Shown piece by piece: positions 10,922 through 20,882 of a stretch of DNA of 64,000 nucleotides (positions within the stretch are counted from its first letter, which is position 1; each line of letters opens with the position of its first letter). This DNA is from an uncultured Granulosicoccus sp. GTDB lineage: Bacteria > Pseudomonadota > Gammaproteobacteria > Granulosicoccales > Granulosicoccaceae. The notes below the pieces were generated by a model, which saw only the letters and a list, made by a program, of their open reading frames with translations, searched no databases and was not told the DNA's origin. The translations under genes and the position numbers were made by a program. The stretch is taken from contig CANMQI010000009.1 of NCBI GenBank assembly GCA_947499955.1, positions 1-64,000 of the forward strand. The letters run 5' to 3'.

Positions 10922-13708
10922 ATGAACACACTCACGATGGGAATCAGGCCGAAGCTGCTGATGGCCTTTGGCCTGATATTGGCAACCACGCTCATGGCAA
11001 GTGCCATAGCGTTGTATGCCTACAACCGCTTTGCCGACGCCATGACGGAAATCACGCAACATCGCGTGCCCTTCATGGCGAATTCCATGGAGCTGACTCG
11101 CCTCGGGATGCAAACCAGCGCCATCGTGCCATTGCTGTCCGCCGCTGACTCACCAGAACAAGCTCGCCTGTATCACGAAGCGTTGAAGGACAATTCGGAA
11201 AAGATCAAATCCCTGCTGTCTCCGACGGGTGATGACGGAATCGGGCTAGGCAACATCGCTGAAACCCGGGACACCGTGCAACTGGTTCAGGAACAGATCG
11301 ACCTGTTGAGTCGTCGAGTCGGCAGTGAGCTCGAGGCGATTCGCAAACTCGAAGAGGCCAGCGTCGACAGCAATGACAAGCAGGTTGTCATCAACCACAA
11401 ACTGCGTGACATCATCGATACAGCCACCTTCGACTTTGTCATACTCGCCGAGGACATGTTCACTGAAAACAGTGAGTTGATCGACACCATGCTGTACCAG
11501 AACATCAGCACCATTGTCGGTGCTCTGCGTATGGAATCCGATGCAACCAGATTGATTCTCGAATTGACTGCATCACTCGAAAAACGGACAACGTTCTCGC
11601 GGAATAAAAGCCGGGAAGAGGCCATCAGACTGCTGGACCACGTGCTGGAGAAACGCGCGGAAATCGATGCCTCTCACAGCAGTGAACTGGCTGCCATCGA
11701 TCCTGTCATTGCGCGACTGGATGAGCTCACTCGAGGTGAAAACTCCTTGTACCAGGCCACTGACAACCCCGGTGAAAATCCGTACACATCGTTGCCTGAA
11801 GAAGAGCTGATCGAGCTTGAGAGCCAATTGGTCAAGCAGCTTTCCCTGATTCTCGACGCCGGGTATTCCCGAGTATTCGACACCAGTCAGGAGCTGAGCA
11901 TCAGTGCCAGCGAAACCCTGCCGCTCTTCATGAGTGAAGGCGTCGCGAGCCTGGTAGGGCTATTGGAACTGCGCGCCGAATTGAACACCATTGCCGGCAT
12001 ACTGGCTCAGGTACCTCAAACGTCTGATGCCTCTCAGTTACTACCGCTGTCAGATCGCTACATTGCTGCACGTGACTCCATTTCCTCCAACCTGACATCG
12101 GTTGGCGACATGGACGGCATGAATGAAATCCAGACCATGCTGGGCGAGCTGTTCATTCTGGGCGACGTCGACTCCGGCATATTCCAGCAAAAAAGACTTG
12201 CTCTGGAGAGCATGGAACAAGTCAGGCAGAGCCAGAAGGAATTGAGTGTAACGCAAGACACCTTCGTCAACCGCCTCGCCGAACAGGTGCAGATGAGCCG
12301 TTCGCATGTCGAGTCGGCCGGTGCTGAAGTAATGTCGATGATCACTGCAAGCAGACTCCAGCTGTTCGTCGTTGCGCTGTTGAGCGTGGTGATTACCGCT
12401 GGGATCTACTGGCTTCTGATCTCCAGAGACTTGCTGGTCAGATTACTGCAGACCATATCGGCCCTCAGATCGGTAGCCGATGGTAATTATGATGTCTCCG
12501 TCAACCTCTCCGGCAACGATGAACTGAGCGACCTGGCCCGGACCGTCGAGGTGTTTCGCGGCAATGCACTCGAAGCACAGCAACTCCAGGAAGAACGCAC
12601 TGAACTGGCTGCGAAACAACAGGAGCAGGAACGCAAGGCGGCCGAGCAGGAGCAGGCCGTACGCGAGCAGGAAATCGCCCGACACCGTCTGGAACAGGCT
12701 GAATCTGCGCGACAGAAAAAGGTAGCCGATGATCTGCAGTTGCGAGTGGATCAACTGCTGGCGGCCGTGAGTGCCGCAGCCGACGGCAACCTGAACTTCC
12801 CGATAGACACCCGCGGAGACGACCTGGCAGGACAGATGGCCAGTGCACTGGATTCCCTGTTCAGTGGCCTGCGCGGCAGTATGGCCAGTATCAACATGAA
12901 CTCTGCCCAGTTGACAGGCGCATCCGAAAGCCTGACAACGCTGTCGGTGGAAATGCGCGACTCGGCCAGAGCCAACTCCGAGCATGCACTGGAAGCGTCG
13001 AACCTGACCAACGATGTCGGCGCAAGCGTTGACAGCGTGGCCGGCGCAACCGAGCAGATGAGCTCCTCCATCAAGGAGATTGCACGCAACACCCGGGAAG
13101 CGGAAACCGTGGCAGCCGAAGCTGTGACCCTGGCAAAATCGACCGATGCCACCGTGCGAAAACTGGCGGACAGCAGCGCCGGCATCGGGCACGTCATCAA
13201 GGTCATTACCTCGATCGCCGAACAGACCAATCTGCTGGCTCTGAATGCCACTATCGAGGCGGCGCGTGCGGGTGATGCCGGCAAGGGCTTTGCCGTGGTT
13301 GCCACCGAAGTGAAGGAACTGGCGAAGGAAACCGCGCGGGCGACCGATCAGATCGAATTGCGTATCAGCGATATCCAGTCAGACACCGAATCTGCCGTAC
13401 TCGCCATCCAGTCGATCAGTACCATCATCGACAAGATCAGTGCCATCCAGTCGGCCATCTCCGTAGCTGTTTCCCAGCAATCGAGCGTCACCCAGGAAAT
13501 CAGCCGCTCCATCCTGCAGACAGCCGATGGCAGCCAGGCAATCTCCTCACTGATAGACGGCGTTGCCGAGAAGGCAAAATCCAATCAGATGGCCTCTGAT
13601 CATGTCAGCAAGGCGGCCGGCGAACTGTCCGACATGTCCGCACAGCTGCAACGGCTGGTACAGCGTTACGCTGCCAATCAGGACGACGGCAAGTCCATGG
13701 CTGCCTGA
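10922..13708 (+). CDS. Methyl-accepting chemotaxis protein with a very long helical periplasmic domain
   Basis: This 928-residue inner-membrane chemoreceptor has a first membrane helix at about 11-33 and a periplasmic region of roughly 440 residues that is almost wholly helical. A second membrane helix lies near 477-499 ([20 protein letters not shown]), followed by a HAMP domain. A charged coiled coil of about 50 residues rich in E, Q and R precedes a second HAMP-like segment. The signalling hairpin has its conserved tip at about 765-785 ([20 protein letters not shown]). A C-terminal CheR-tethering pentapeptide is absent. Usual receptors have periplasmic domains of 150-300 residues; this one is closer in size and style to TorS-type sensors that read binding proteins. 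The binding-protein gene 13 bp upstream supports that. The 3' end overlaps the convergent hydrolase gene by 31 bp. Confidence 0.9.
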   Translation: MNTLTMGIRPKLLMAFGLILATTLMASAIALYAYNRFADAMTEITQHRVPFMANSMELTRLGMQTSAIVPLLSAADSPEQARLYHEALKDNSEKIKSLLSPTGDDGIGLGNIAETRDTVQLVQEQIDLLSRRVGSELEAIRKLEEASVDSNDKQVVINHKLRDIIDTATFDFVILAEDMFTENSELIDTMLYQNISTIVGALRMESDATRLILELTASLEKRTTFSRNKSREEAIRLLDHVLEKRAEIDASHSSELAAIDPVIARLDELTRGENSLYQATDNPGENPYTSLPEEELIELESQLVKQLSLILDAGYSRVFDTSQELSISASETLPLFMSEGVASLVGLLELRAELNTIAGILAQVPQTSDASQLLPLSDRYIAARDSISSNLTSVGDMDGMNEIQTMLGELFILGDVDSGIFQQKRLALESMEQVRQSQKELSVTQDTFVNRLAEQVQMSRSHVESAGAEVMSMITASRLQLFVVALLSVVITAGIYWLLISRDLLVRLLQTISALRSVADGNYDVSVNLSGNDELSDLARTVEVFRGNALEAQQLQEERTELAAKQQEQERKAAEQEQAVREQEIARHRLEQAESARQKKVADDLQLRVDQLLAAVSAAADGNLNFPIDTRGDDLAGQMASALDSLFSGLRGSMASINMNSAQLTGASESLTTLSVEMRDSARANSEHALEASNLTNDVGASVDSVAGATEQMSSSIKEIARNTREAETVAAEAVTLAKSTDATVRKLADSSAGIGHVIKVITSIAEQTNLLALNATIEAARAGDAGKGFAVVATEVKELAKETARATDQIELRISDIQSDTESAVLAIQSISTIIDKISAIQSAISVAVSQQSSVTQEISRSILQTADGSQAISSLIDGVAEKAKSNQMASDHVSKAAGELSDMSAQLQRLVQRYAANQDDGKSMAA

Positions 13709-15057
13709 TAGACGGCCGTGCGCAGTTCACGCCGTATGGGGTAGCTTGAAGAGGGGTAGAGCTGTGTCAGGAAGACGACCAGCAACTCTTCCTCCGGATC
13801 AATCCAGAAGAAGGTGCTGGCAGCACCGCCCCAGTGACACTCACCGACCGAACCGAGCATCTGCGCCTCCACCGGATCCAGCATCACGGCAAAGCCCAGA
13901 CCAAAGCCGATACCGTTGTAGCTCGTTTCACTCCAGACCGCCTGGCCCATGGATGCCATGTCGCCATTACCAGGCAGGTGGTTACGGCACATGAAATCCA
14001 CCGTCTTTCTCGCCAGCAGGCGTTGCCCATCAAACTCACCGCCATTGAGCAACATCTGCGCAAAACGGGCATAGTCATCAATACTGCCAGTCAGGCCCCC
14101 GCCCCCCGAAAGCAAGGCCGGCTGTCGCAGAAAACTGCTCGTTGCTGCGGGATCAATCAGTTGAGGTGGCTGATGACGCAGCCCCTGAGCTGCCGCACGA
14201 GCGGTCGACCTCTTGCTCGGATCCTGGGAGATGTCTGACCCCTGACCCGGTTCACCAATATTGCCCAGCTCGCCCCCGGTGGCTGGCATCAGCAGATCGG
14301 CCAGGCGACCCTCATCCCCTTGGCGGACATGAAAACCGGTATCGCGCATTCCCAGTGGCTCGAAGATGTGACGCTGGAAGTACTCATCCAGTGCCTGCCC
14401 CGACCAGATCTCGACCAGCCTGCCCAGTACATCACTGGCCACACTGTAGTTCCATTGGCTGCCCGGTTGGCATAGCAGAGGCGCACTGGCCAGGCGTTCG
14501 ACCAGCTCGGCCAACGGCGTATCTGCACCCGGAAAATCCAGGCCGTGATCGCGGTAGTAGCGATCAACCGGCGTGGCATTCATGAAGCTGTAGGTCAGCC
14601 CGGCCGTGTGCGTCATCACCTGTCTCACGGTGATGGGGCTTTGCTGCGGGACCACGTGACGCAGTATGGCATCCGGGTCCTCGGGATCAGCTGCCGGCTC
14701 GCTGCCGTCCCACACCGGTGTATCGGCGAAGGCCGGTATGTACCAGGCCAGCGGGTCGTCCAGCTGAAAGTGGCCCTGCTCATACAACATCATGGCAGCC
14801 ACCGCCGTCACCGGCTTGGTCATCGAGTACAGGCGTACCAGAGTCTCTCGTGTGAACGGCTGAGCATCACCCTGCTCACCGGCCTGCCGAGCCAGTCCGG
14901 CAGCCTTGAAACAGCCAGTCGCCCCCTTCCGGGCAAGCAGGACACTGGCGCCGGCCACACGGTTATGCTCCACCTGCTGTTCAAGCCAGCGTTCAAGGTG
15001 TTGCAGGCGAGCCGGGTCCAGACCCAGCGAATCGGGGGATGAAAAGGGCAGTGTCAT
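13678..15057 (-). CDS. Beta-lactamase-like serine hydrolase (class C / esterase family)
   Basis: This 459-residue member of the class C beta-lactamase/esterase family has the nucleophile motif S78-M-T-K81. It also has a tyrosine motif YSV in [12 protein letters not shown] and the third motif HWGG in the [16 protein letters not shown] region. Relatives include esterases, D-aminopeptidases and penicillin-binding-like enzymes; a Tyr-Ser-Val instead of Tyr-x-Asn is common in esterases such as EstB. No signal peptide is visible, so it is likely cytosolic. The ATG at 15057 begins close to the domain. The substrate is not predictable. Its 3' end overlaps the 3' end of the chemoreceptor gene on the other strand. 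Confidence 0.85.
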   Translation of the reverse strand: MTLPFSSPDSLGLDPARLQHLERWLEQQVEHNRVAGASVLLARKGATGCFKAAGLARQAGEQGDAQPFTRETLVRLYSMTKPVTAVAAMMLYEQGHFQLDDPLAWYIPAFADTPVWDGSEPAADPEDPDAILRHVVPQQSPITVRQVMTHTAGLTYSFMNATPVDRYYRDHGLDFPGADTPLAELVERLASAPLLCQPGSQWNYSVASDVLGRLVEIWSGQALDEYFQRHIFEPLGMRDTGFHVRQGDEGRLADLLMPATGGELGNIGEPGQGSDISQDPSKRSTARAAAQGLRHQPPQLIDPAATSSFLRQPALLSGGGGLTGSIDDYARFAQMLLNGGEFDGQRLLARKTVDFMCRNHLPGNGDMASMGQAVWSETSYNGIGFGLGFAVMLDPVEAQMLGSVGECHWGGAASTFFWIDPEEELLVVFLTQLYPSSSYPIRRELRTAVYQAAMDLPSS

Positions 15058-15129
15058 GGGTCAGCACCTTCAGCAATGAAGTGCCACACACTACACCATA
15101 AGCCGGGGCCGGAAAAACCGAATCAACCA

Positions 15130-15146
15130 GCGCCTGTTGCAGGCGC
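15130..15146. terminator. Short perfect hairpin downstream of the coiled-coil protein gene
   Basis: GCGCCTG (15130-15136) pairs with CAGGCGC (15140-15146) over a 3-base loop, about 30 bp past the stop of the leftward gene that ends at 15175. On the minus strand a T-rich stretch (GGTTTTTCC) follows after some 15 bases, which is a little far for a classical terminator. Confidence 0.35.
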
Positions 15147-15174
15147 CGGTGAACGCGTCAGCCGCTGCAGATAG

Positions 15175-15870
15175 TCAACCGCGCTGCGCCTTCAGTTCAC
15201 GGTAGCGAAGCAGATCATCTTCGAATTTGTCAGCCACCTCGCCCCGCTCGGCCGCCTTCGAATCGATCAGAGACCAGGCATTTTCGATATTGCGCTGGAT
15301 ACTGCGCTGCTCGGCATACAACGATTCCTGCGCCTTGCCAGGGCCCTGCGATTTTTCCTGCATCTGTACTCGCTTGTCGACAATTGCCAGACGCTCGGAG
15401 AGTATGCGGATACGATCGTCCAGGCGACTGATGAGTCCATCGATCATGCCGATACGATCATCACGGGTGCGGATCAGGTCGTCTTCGGTCGTGAAGGTTG
15501 CCAGCAGGGCCCTGTCGCGAATGCGGGCCAGTTCCTTTTCACGTTCCAGCTTGCGCGCCTTGCGTCGCTCCTGGCGGCTGAGCACCTGTTCGAGAACAAC
15601 GCCCTGATTGTTCAGAATACTGTGGCCATTATCCTGAATCGAGTCCGGCGCCCTGTCCTGATAGATGATCAGTCCCCGATCCTCGTACTTGTAGACCGGT
15701 TCGGCCAGTACGGAACCACACAGCAACATCAGCAGCACCGGTAGCGATGCCCCCTGAACGAATCGCTTGCCTGCGCCTGCCTTGGTCTGTCCGAGAGCTT
15801 TACGAGCTTCTGTCGAGCAGTCAGTGAGCCTCAGGGCTTGAAACATGATCGCACTCCGTAAGTCCTCCAT
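15175..15870 (-). CDS. Exported coiled-coil protein of unknown function (DUF4124-like N-terminus)
   Basis: The 231-residue product has a hydrophobic stretch (PVLLMLLCGSVLA, about 43-56) ending in a likely signal-peptidase site. A short segment EPVYKYEDRGLIIYQDRAPD follows and resembles the DUF4124 beta motif, in which an aromatic-rich strand pair binds or docks. The remaining 140 residues are highly charged and helical (RQERRKARKLEREKELARIRD...), predicting a long coiled coil. It therefore looks like a periplasmic structural or scaffold protein. The start is uncertain: the ATG at 15870 leaves an unusually long basic N-region, and the ATG at 15846 would shorten it. No operon partner. Confidence 0.65.
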   Translation of the reverse strand: MEDLRSAIMFQALRLTDCSTEARKALGQTKAGAGKRFVQGASLPVLLMLLCGSVLAEPVYKYEDRGLIIYQDRAPDSIQDNGHSILNNQGVVLEQVLSRQERRKARKLEREKELARIRDRALLATFTTEDDLIRTRDDRIGMIDGLISRLDDRIRILSERLAIVDKRVQMQEKSQGPGKAQESLYAEQRSIQRNIENAWSLIDSKAAERGEVADKFEDDLLRYRELKAQRG

Positions 15871-16046
15871 GCAGGCACAATCAGGATCAACATCCTTGTC
15901 GTGCTTGCCAACATCAACCTGTCAGGACGGCTGTCCCGTCTGAGAACTAGCGTCATATCGGCGAGCATCGTGAACGCAGAATGCCGATTCTGTGAGCGGC
16001 ATCTCCAATCATTTGTCGAGCGGATGACACGTGTACAATCGCGCAC

Positions 16047-16826
16047 ATGCGAATCATCACGGCAAATCTGAACGGCATACGATCGGCAGCATCCAAGGGC
16101 TTCTTCACCTGGATGAACCGGCAACGTGCCGATGTCATCTGTATTCAGGAAACCAAGGCGCAGGAGTGGCAGCTGGAAGACCCGATCTTCCACCCTCGCA
16201 GTCTGCACTGCCATTATCACGATGCCGAGAAGAAGGGCTACAGCGGCACCGCCCTGTACTCCCGACATGAACCACAGGCTGTCATCCGAGGACTCGGTAT
16301 CGACTGGATCGACCGCGAAGGGCGCTACCTTGAGGCACAGTTCGGTAATCTGTCGGTCATCTCTCTGTACATGCCCTCCGGCAGTAGCGGCGAGATTCGT
16401 CAGGAATACAAATACCGCATGATGGATGCCTTCCTGCCACACCTGCAGGCGCTGCGTGCCCAGGGCCGCTCGGTAGTCATCTGTGGAGACTGGAATATCG
16501 CGCATACCGAAGCGGATATTCGCAACTGGCGGGGCAACAAGAAGAATTCAGGCTTCCTGCCCGAAGAGCGAACCTGGCTCGGCGAGTTGTTCGACCAACA
16601 CGGATATTGCGACGCCTTCCGCCAATTGCCACAGAAGGAGCACGAGTACACCTGGTGGTCACAGCGCGGACAGGCACGCGCCAACAACGTGGGCTGGCGT
16701 ATCGATTACCAGATCGCCAGCGATGACCTGGCTCCGCTGGTCAAGCGCACACGCGTCTACCGTGACAAGCCTTTCTCGGATCACGCCCCCTTGATCATCG
16801 ACTACGACTTCCAGATCGAACCATGA
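16047..16826 (+). CDS. xthA: Exodeoxyribonuclease III
   Basis: This 259-residue enzyme is an AP endonuclease and 3'-5' exonuclease that repairs abasic and 3'-blocked DNA. EEP-fold motifs are all present: the start RIITANLNGIRSA, the metal ligand Glu in VICIQETKA, SLYMPSG, GDWNIAHTEADIRNW (catalytic Asp/Asn), and the C-terminal SDHAPLIIDYDF with the catalytic histidine. Length matches the Neisseria/Pseudomonas-type subgroup. Its stop overlaps the start of the downstream EamA transporter gene by four bases, so the two are co-translated, without an obvious functional link. Confidence 0.95.
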   Translation: MRIITANLNGIRSAASKGFFTWMNRQRADVICIQETKAQEWQLEDPIFHPRSLHCHYHDAEKKGYSGTALYSRHEPQAVIRGLGIDWIDREGRYLEAQFGNLSVISLYMPSGSSGEIRQEYKYRMMDAFLPHLQALRAQGRSVVICGDWNIAHTEADIRNWRGNKKNSGFLPEERTWLGELFDQHGYCDAFRQLPQKEHEYTWWSQRGQARANNVGWRIDYQIASDDLAPLVKRTRVYRDKPFSDHAPLIIDYDFQIEP

Positions 16827-17716
16827 AGCGGGCTGTGCCCCCCTGGCTGAGCTGGCTGGTTCTGCTGGTCGGCATCGTCGCGACCGCCTGCTCATTCGTC
16901 TTCATCCGTGAGAGCAGCGAACCACCGGTCATGCTGGCGGCCTGGCGAGTGCTGCTGGCCACGATCATGCTGAGCCCGGCCTACCTGCTGGCGCGACGCC
17001 GATTCGGTGATGGCTCGGCTCTGCAGGTGTTACAGCGCTCATGGCTCCCGGGAATCGTGCTGTCCGCGCATTTCGTGACCTGGGTCATCGGTGCCCGTCT
17101 GAGTCTGGGCGCCAATGCCACGATCATCGTCAATCTGGTGCCTCTGGCCATGCCCATTCTGCTGTGGCTCATGTTCGGCGACGTCATGCAACGGCGTGAA
17201 TGGCTGGCAACGGGCCTGGCCGTGGCCGGACTGGGCGTGCTCGCGCTCGACAATCTGCAATTCAGCGCCGGCAGCATGCTCGGAGACGCCGTGTGCCTGT
17301 TGTCGATGTTTCTCTTCGCCTTCTACCTGACACTGGCCAGACGCCATGCTCAGCTGCCCAGTCTCTGGCTTTACGTGGTTCCCGTCTACGCCATCGCAGG
17401 CATCACCTCTTTGCTGGCAGCCCCCTTCTTCGGGCCAGTTGCCCCGTCCTTCGAACTACGCAATATCACGGCGGTCATTGCCCTGGCGGCGGTGTCGACA
17501 GTCATCGGCCATTCGGCACTCAACTTCTCGATGCAACACATGCGCGGGCAGACGGTTGGTGTGATGATGCTCGCGCAATTCATCGTGGCCGGCATCATTG
17601 CCTATTTTCTCTACACAGAGGTGCCGAGCCTGCTCTTCTATGTTGCCAGTGCCCTGATGGTCACAGGCATGTTCATGGTCGTGATCAATCAGCAGGTGGA
17701 CGACAAGCAGGACTGA
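16823..17716 (+). CDS. EamA/DMT family inner-membrane transporter
   Basis: The 297-residue protein has about ten hydrophobic segments arranged as two EamA repeats (first about 10-140, second about 150-290). Typical features are the ESSEPPVMLAAWRVLLA entry of repeat one, LGANATIIVNLVPLAMPILLW at the end of helix four, and the second-repeat HMRGQTVGVMMLAQFIVAGI. Members of this superfamily export amino acids, metabolites or nucleotide sugars, and the substrate cannot be inferred. It starts inside the xthA stop codon (ATGA). Another member of the family lies at 27194-28129 but is clearly a different subgroup. Confidence 0.88.
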   Translation: MKRAVPPWLSWLVLLVGIVATACSFVFIRESSEPPVMLAAWRVLLATIMLSPAYLLARRRFGDGSALQVLQRSWLPGIVLSAHFVTWVIGARLSLGANATIIVNLVPLAMPILLWLMFGDVMQRREWLATGLAVAGLGVLALDNLQFSAGSMLGDAVCLLSMFLFAFYLTLARRHAQLPSLWLYVVPVYAIAGITSLLAAPFFGPVAPSFELRNITAVIALAAVSTVIGHSALNFSMQHMRGQTVGVMMLAQFIVAGIIAYFLYTEVPSLLFYVASALMVTGMFMVVINQQVDDKQD

Positions 17717-17771
17717 GCCGGCTCTGGAACCCGTGACCTGATGACCTGACGGGTTGACGGGTTGACGCTGA

Positions 17772-18491
17772 TTATCTGGAAAACAGGGCCTGCAGGCGAG
17801 CGAGTAACATTTTCAGACGGGCTCGCAGTGTCAGCTCCTCCATGATGACCACGGGGCCTGCCCCCATGAACGGCTTCTGTCGCACCGGCGCCTCGGCAGT
17901 GCTTTCCTCGTTTGATGCTCGTGAGGAATCCGCTTCCTGGCGGTGCTCGCGGCGGCGTTCGAACCAGCGAAAGAGCGATTGCCGCGCCTTGCTGCGCCGC
18001 CCACTGGCCTGCTCATCAGCGTGCGTCTGCAACTGCGTCCGCGACCCTTCACTATCCTGAACCGGCTCATTCGGGGGGGCGCTCCAAGCTGTCCGTGCTC
18101 TGTTGCATCCCGACTGCTGCCGGCCCTGTGCCACACCCTGTCGCAGATGGCTGCGCTGCGCATCCAGTTCGATGCTGCCGATGTGATGCCAGTCCATGGC
18201 GTCGGTCAAGCCATCGAGCAAGTCCAGTGCGATCGGTTTTTTCCTGCGCCACAGCGTCACGACCGAACCATCGAGCATTACCACATCGATTCCATACCGG
18301 GTCTTCATCCGGTACAGCGCCAGCATGCACCCCAGCAACAGCGTCAGGCTGGCAAGCAGCATGATCAAGGGAATGATCTCGGGGGTGGCACCCTGCAGCA
18401 GGTGGTAGAGGCTCAGGCCGACCAGAAAGACACTGAGGCACAACATGAGTACCACGCCGGTGCGTGGCTGACGATCGGTGGAAAACTTCAA
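17772..18491 (-). CDS. Membrane protein with DUF6232-like N-terminus, start unclear
   Basis: From the TTG at 18491 the product is 239 residues. Two close hydrophobic helices (VVLMLCLSVFLVGLSLY and IIPLIMLLASLTLLLGCML) are followed by a strand-rich part (IDVVMLDGSVVTLW) and a long polar, Arg- and Glu-rich C-terminal tail of about 120 residues. The frame is open further upstream to the in-frame TGA at 18597-18599. Those 35 extra codons read LFNDGKSIVTPSWLINGG and then SRYAIRTVARL, which fits the beta-rich start of DUF6232-like proteins, so the true protein probably begins there. No ATG, GTG or TTG exists in that stretch; a CTG lies at 18585-18587. I keep the standard start and flag the problem. 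Function unknown. Confidence 0.6.
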   Translation of the reverse strand: MKFSTDRQPRTGVVLMLCLSVFLVGLSLYHLLQGATPEIIPLIMLLASLTLLLGCMLALYRMKTRYGIDVVMLDGSVVTLWRRKKPIALDLLDGLTDAMDWHHIGSIELDAQRSHLRQGVAQGRQQSGCNRARTAWSAPPNEPVQDSEGSRTQLQTHADEQASGRRSKARQSLFRWFERRREHRQEADSSRASNEESTAEAPVRQKPFMGAGPVVIMEELTLRARLKMLLARLQALFSR

Positions 18492-18596
18492 TCGCGCAAC
18501 CGTGCGGATGGCGTAGCGGGAACCGCCGTTGATCAGCCAGGACGGCGTGACAATCGATTTCCCGTCATTGAAGAGTTGTTCGTCCAGAACCGTCGG

Positions 18597-19091
18597 TCAG
18601 TGCAGCACCGGAGGACGTCGCGGCTCATCCAGCTCATCGAGCTCGTCGTCCAGATCATCGAATCCCGTGTCATCGAATCCCTGAAAATCGGCGTAATCGT
18701 CCTGGAAGGCCGAATCCGGCTCGGGTGAGGCATGGTGTAGCAACATGCGCCAGCCATCGCCTTCGACGTGATAGATATTGGTGGACACCATGATGCTCAC
18801 CACTTCTCCGTCGAGTTCGATTTCCTCGCGCACCAGATGCACGGCCAGACTCTCATTGCCGGTATACAGCGCATCGACAATGGAAAAACTGAGAATCGGG
18901 GCATCCGAGAACAGTTCGACATAGCTGTCCATGACCGCACGCCGTCCCTCGATACGCGAGGAACCGGGATGCACACAGACGATATTGTCGTCGCTGGACC
19001 AGACTTCATCGAGCGCCTTGATATCGGCCTGCTCGATAGCCTCGTAGAAAGCGGCCTCAGCCTCTTCGGGGGTCTTGAATATTCTACTCAC
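18597..19091 (-). CDS. NTF2-like (SnoaL-type) protein with acidic tail
   Basis: Residues 1 to about 125 form a cone-shaped NTF2-like domain: PEEAEAAFYEAIEQADIKAL, the W-SSDDNIVCVHPG strand, RIEGRRAVMDSYVELF, and the paired strands ending GDGWRMLLHHASPEP. The pattern matches the SnoaL_3/DUF4440 group that includes Cif-like and small-molecule-binding proteins. Residues 128-156 are a strongly acidic tail rich in Asp, Glu and Phe. No signal peptide is visible, so it is cytosolic. It lies directly upstream of the membrane-protein gene in the same reading frame, separated by its TGA and 35 codons. The ligand or reaction is unknown. Confidence 0.75.
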   Translation of the reverse strand: MSRIFKTPEEAEAAFYEAIEQADIKALDEVWSSDDNIVCVHPGSSRIEGRRAVMDSYVELFSDAPILSFSIVDALYTGNESLAVHLVREEIELDGEVVSIMVSTNIYHVEGDGWRMLLHHASPEPDSAFQDDYADFQGFDDTGFDDLDDELDELDEPRRPPVLH

Positions 19092-19214
19092 AGCTCGTCT
19101 GACGTTTGTCCAGGCGGCCAGTCTATCTCGGACACCTGCCTAATTGTCGGGAAAATGCCAGAATTAACGAAGCAGTAGAATGAATCTGTGGTTACGTTGA
19201 CCGATCCGTATCGC

Positions 19215-20045
19215 TCAGGCTTGCATGGCTTCCGGAGGAACGTGCTGCATCCAGTCCACCTGGTCATCACCGTAGACCAGAAAGTGCGGGTTGATCAGGG
19301 ATTCGCGCATGTTGTAGGTCAGATCCCGGCTGTTGATATCGCGGATATGCCCCCCGGCCTCTTCCACGATACATTGCGCAGCCGCGGTATCCCACTCCCC
19401 CGTGGGCCCCAGACGCGCATAGATATCGGCAGCGCCTTCTGCCACCAGACAGGATTTCAGGGCAGAACCCATGGGTATTTCATCGTGTTTGCCGATGCCG
19501 TCGAGAAACTGCTGGAGGCAGGGGCCCGTCTTGGGGTTACGGCTACGAGCCACGGTAATCTGCGTCGGCGCCGAACGTACCCTGATCCTCTGAGGTGGCA
19601 AGGTGCCCACCTGCTTGAAGGCCCCGCTTCCCTGCGTTGCAAAGTAGGCGACATCGAGTATCGGGGCCACGATAACGCCGATGACAGGCTTGTTATCAAC
19701 GACCAGTGCGATATTGACAGTGAACTCGCCATTGCGACGCAGAAATTCGCGCGTACCGTCCAGCGGGTCAACCAGCCAGAAGGCCGGCCATTGATGGCGC
19801 TCCTCGAAGGAGATGGCATCCGATTCTTCCGACAGAACCGGGTACAGCGGACTCAATTCCTGCAGTTTATCGACAATGATGGAGTGCGCCGCCAGATCGG
19901 CGGTTGTCACCGGCGTCTTGTCATCCTTGTAGTCGACATTGCAGTTATCGGCCCCGTACACCTCGACGATGCGGGTACCTGCCTGTCGTGCAATGGCGAG
20001 TGCATGACGGGTCAGGCGACGGGCTGTTTCCGGGGGAATCCTCAT
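19215..20045 (-). CDS. cysQ: 3'(2'),5'-bisphosphate nucleotidase
   Basis: The 276-residue inositol-monophosphatase-fold enzyme removes the 3'-phosphate from 3'-phosphoadenosine 5'-phosphate, a by-product of sulfate assimilation. Metal-binding motifs are the SEESD of PVLSEESD (about 70-75), WLVDPLDGTREFLRRNGEF (about 90-108) and the C-terminal GEWDTAAAQCIVEEAGG. These are the CysQ-type variants rather than those of inositol phosphatase SuhB. The ATG at 20045 gives the usual length. It lies 60 bp downstream of gspN on the same strand and might share the transcript, but the functions are unrelated. Confidence 0.92.
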   Translation of the reverse strand: MRIPPETARRLTRHALAIARQAGTRIVEVYGADNCNVDYKDDKTPVTTADLAAHSIIVDKLQELSPLYPVLSEESDAISFEERHQWPAFWLVDPLDGTREFLRRNGEFTVNIALVVDNKPVIGVIVAPILDVAYFATQGSGAFKQVGTLPPQRIRVRSAPTQITVARSRNPKTGPCLQQFLDGIGKHDEIPMGSALKSCLVAEGAADIYARLGPTGEWDTAAAQCIVEEAGGHIRDINSRDLTYNMRESLINPHFLVYGDDQVDWMQHVPPEAMQA

Positions 20046-20105
20046 GGCAGAATGATCTGGCGGTCCTTGTTCCGAACTAGCGGCAGTCTGGCAGTTTACT
20101 GAATC

Positions 20106-20882
20106 CTACATCAGACGGTTGACATTACCCTGCCGTTGAAAACGTACCCGACCCTGAGAGTCAGCTCGTCCCATCTGACGCAGACCGTTGACCACCGCAG
20201 GTGGCGCATTCGCCGACGGTGTAAACAGGACATCGGCCGAGAAATCACCATTGAGCGCGATCGTCACGGCCCCGTCCATCGACACATCGCCACCTACCGC
20301 CGACAGTGTCACGACATGCGATTGCTCGCCTTCGGGCCGAATAACGATGTCCACCTTGCCCAGTGCGGTGGCAACGGGCCTTTCCAGCGCGGCATTATCC
20401 CAGCTCAGGGAACCGTTCATGGACTTCATGACATTGTTGGCCATGGCGATGGTATCGAAATGCCCACTCAGCTCACCGGCAAAACTGGCAACCGGCACTG
20501 GCAACAGCGGCTCCAGCGCCTTGGCCTGAGCGGTGAAATCGAAGTCGCTGACCACGATGTCACCATTCCAGCGACGCATGACCTGCCCGGTACCACCACC
20601 ACCGTAACCATCGAACTGCACATTGGCGCCCGCACCACCACTGAGCAGGGTTCCCGGCGCCAGGGTCCAGCCAACGTTCTGGAATTCCAGCGGCAACAGA
20701 TCGTCGGTTGAACGCACCCGATCGATGACACCGTTGTAGAGCTTGCCGTTGACGCCTTCGAGGGCCACCGGTCCGAGTTGAGGACGAATCCTGTCAACCA
20801 CGGGGGCGGCGGGAAACAGCACCACGGTCGCAATCAACCAGGACAGCACACCTATCAGGCAGAGCCAGAGAATCCGCATCAA
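20106..20882 (-). CDS. gspN: Type II secretion system protein N
   Basis: This 258-residue bitopic protein has one N-terminal membrane helix (RILWLCLIGVLSWLIATVVLF, about 3-23) and a periplasmic beta-rich domain. The domain contains the family segments GKLYNGVIDRVR and VGWTLAPGTLLSG. GspN is an accessory component of some type II secretion systems and is not universally required. It is the last gene of the leftward gspG-H-I-J-K-L-M-N run; its start overlaps the gspM stop by four bases. Position and topology support the name strongly because sequence conservation in this family is low. Confidence 0.82.
   Translation of the reverse strand: MMRILWLCLIGVLSWLIATVVLFPAAPVVDRIRPQLGPVALEGVNGKLYNGVIDRVRSTDDLLPLEFQNVGWTLAPGTLLSGGAGANVQFDGYGGGGTGQVMRRWNGDIVVSDFDFTAQAKALEPLLPVPVASFAGELSGHFDTIAMANNVMKSMNGSLSWDNAALERPVATALGKVDIVIRPEGEQSHVVTLSAVGGDVSMDGAVTIALNGDFSADVLFTPSANAPPAVVNGLRQMGRADSQGRVRFQRQGNVNRLM

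Noticed and set aside
17716-17772. Repeated ACGGGTT/AACCCGT segments between convergent genes as a terminator
   Set aside because: The stems are short and imperfectly placed with no T-run; not strong enough to list.
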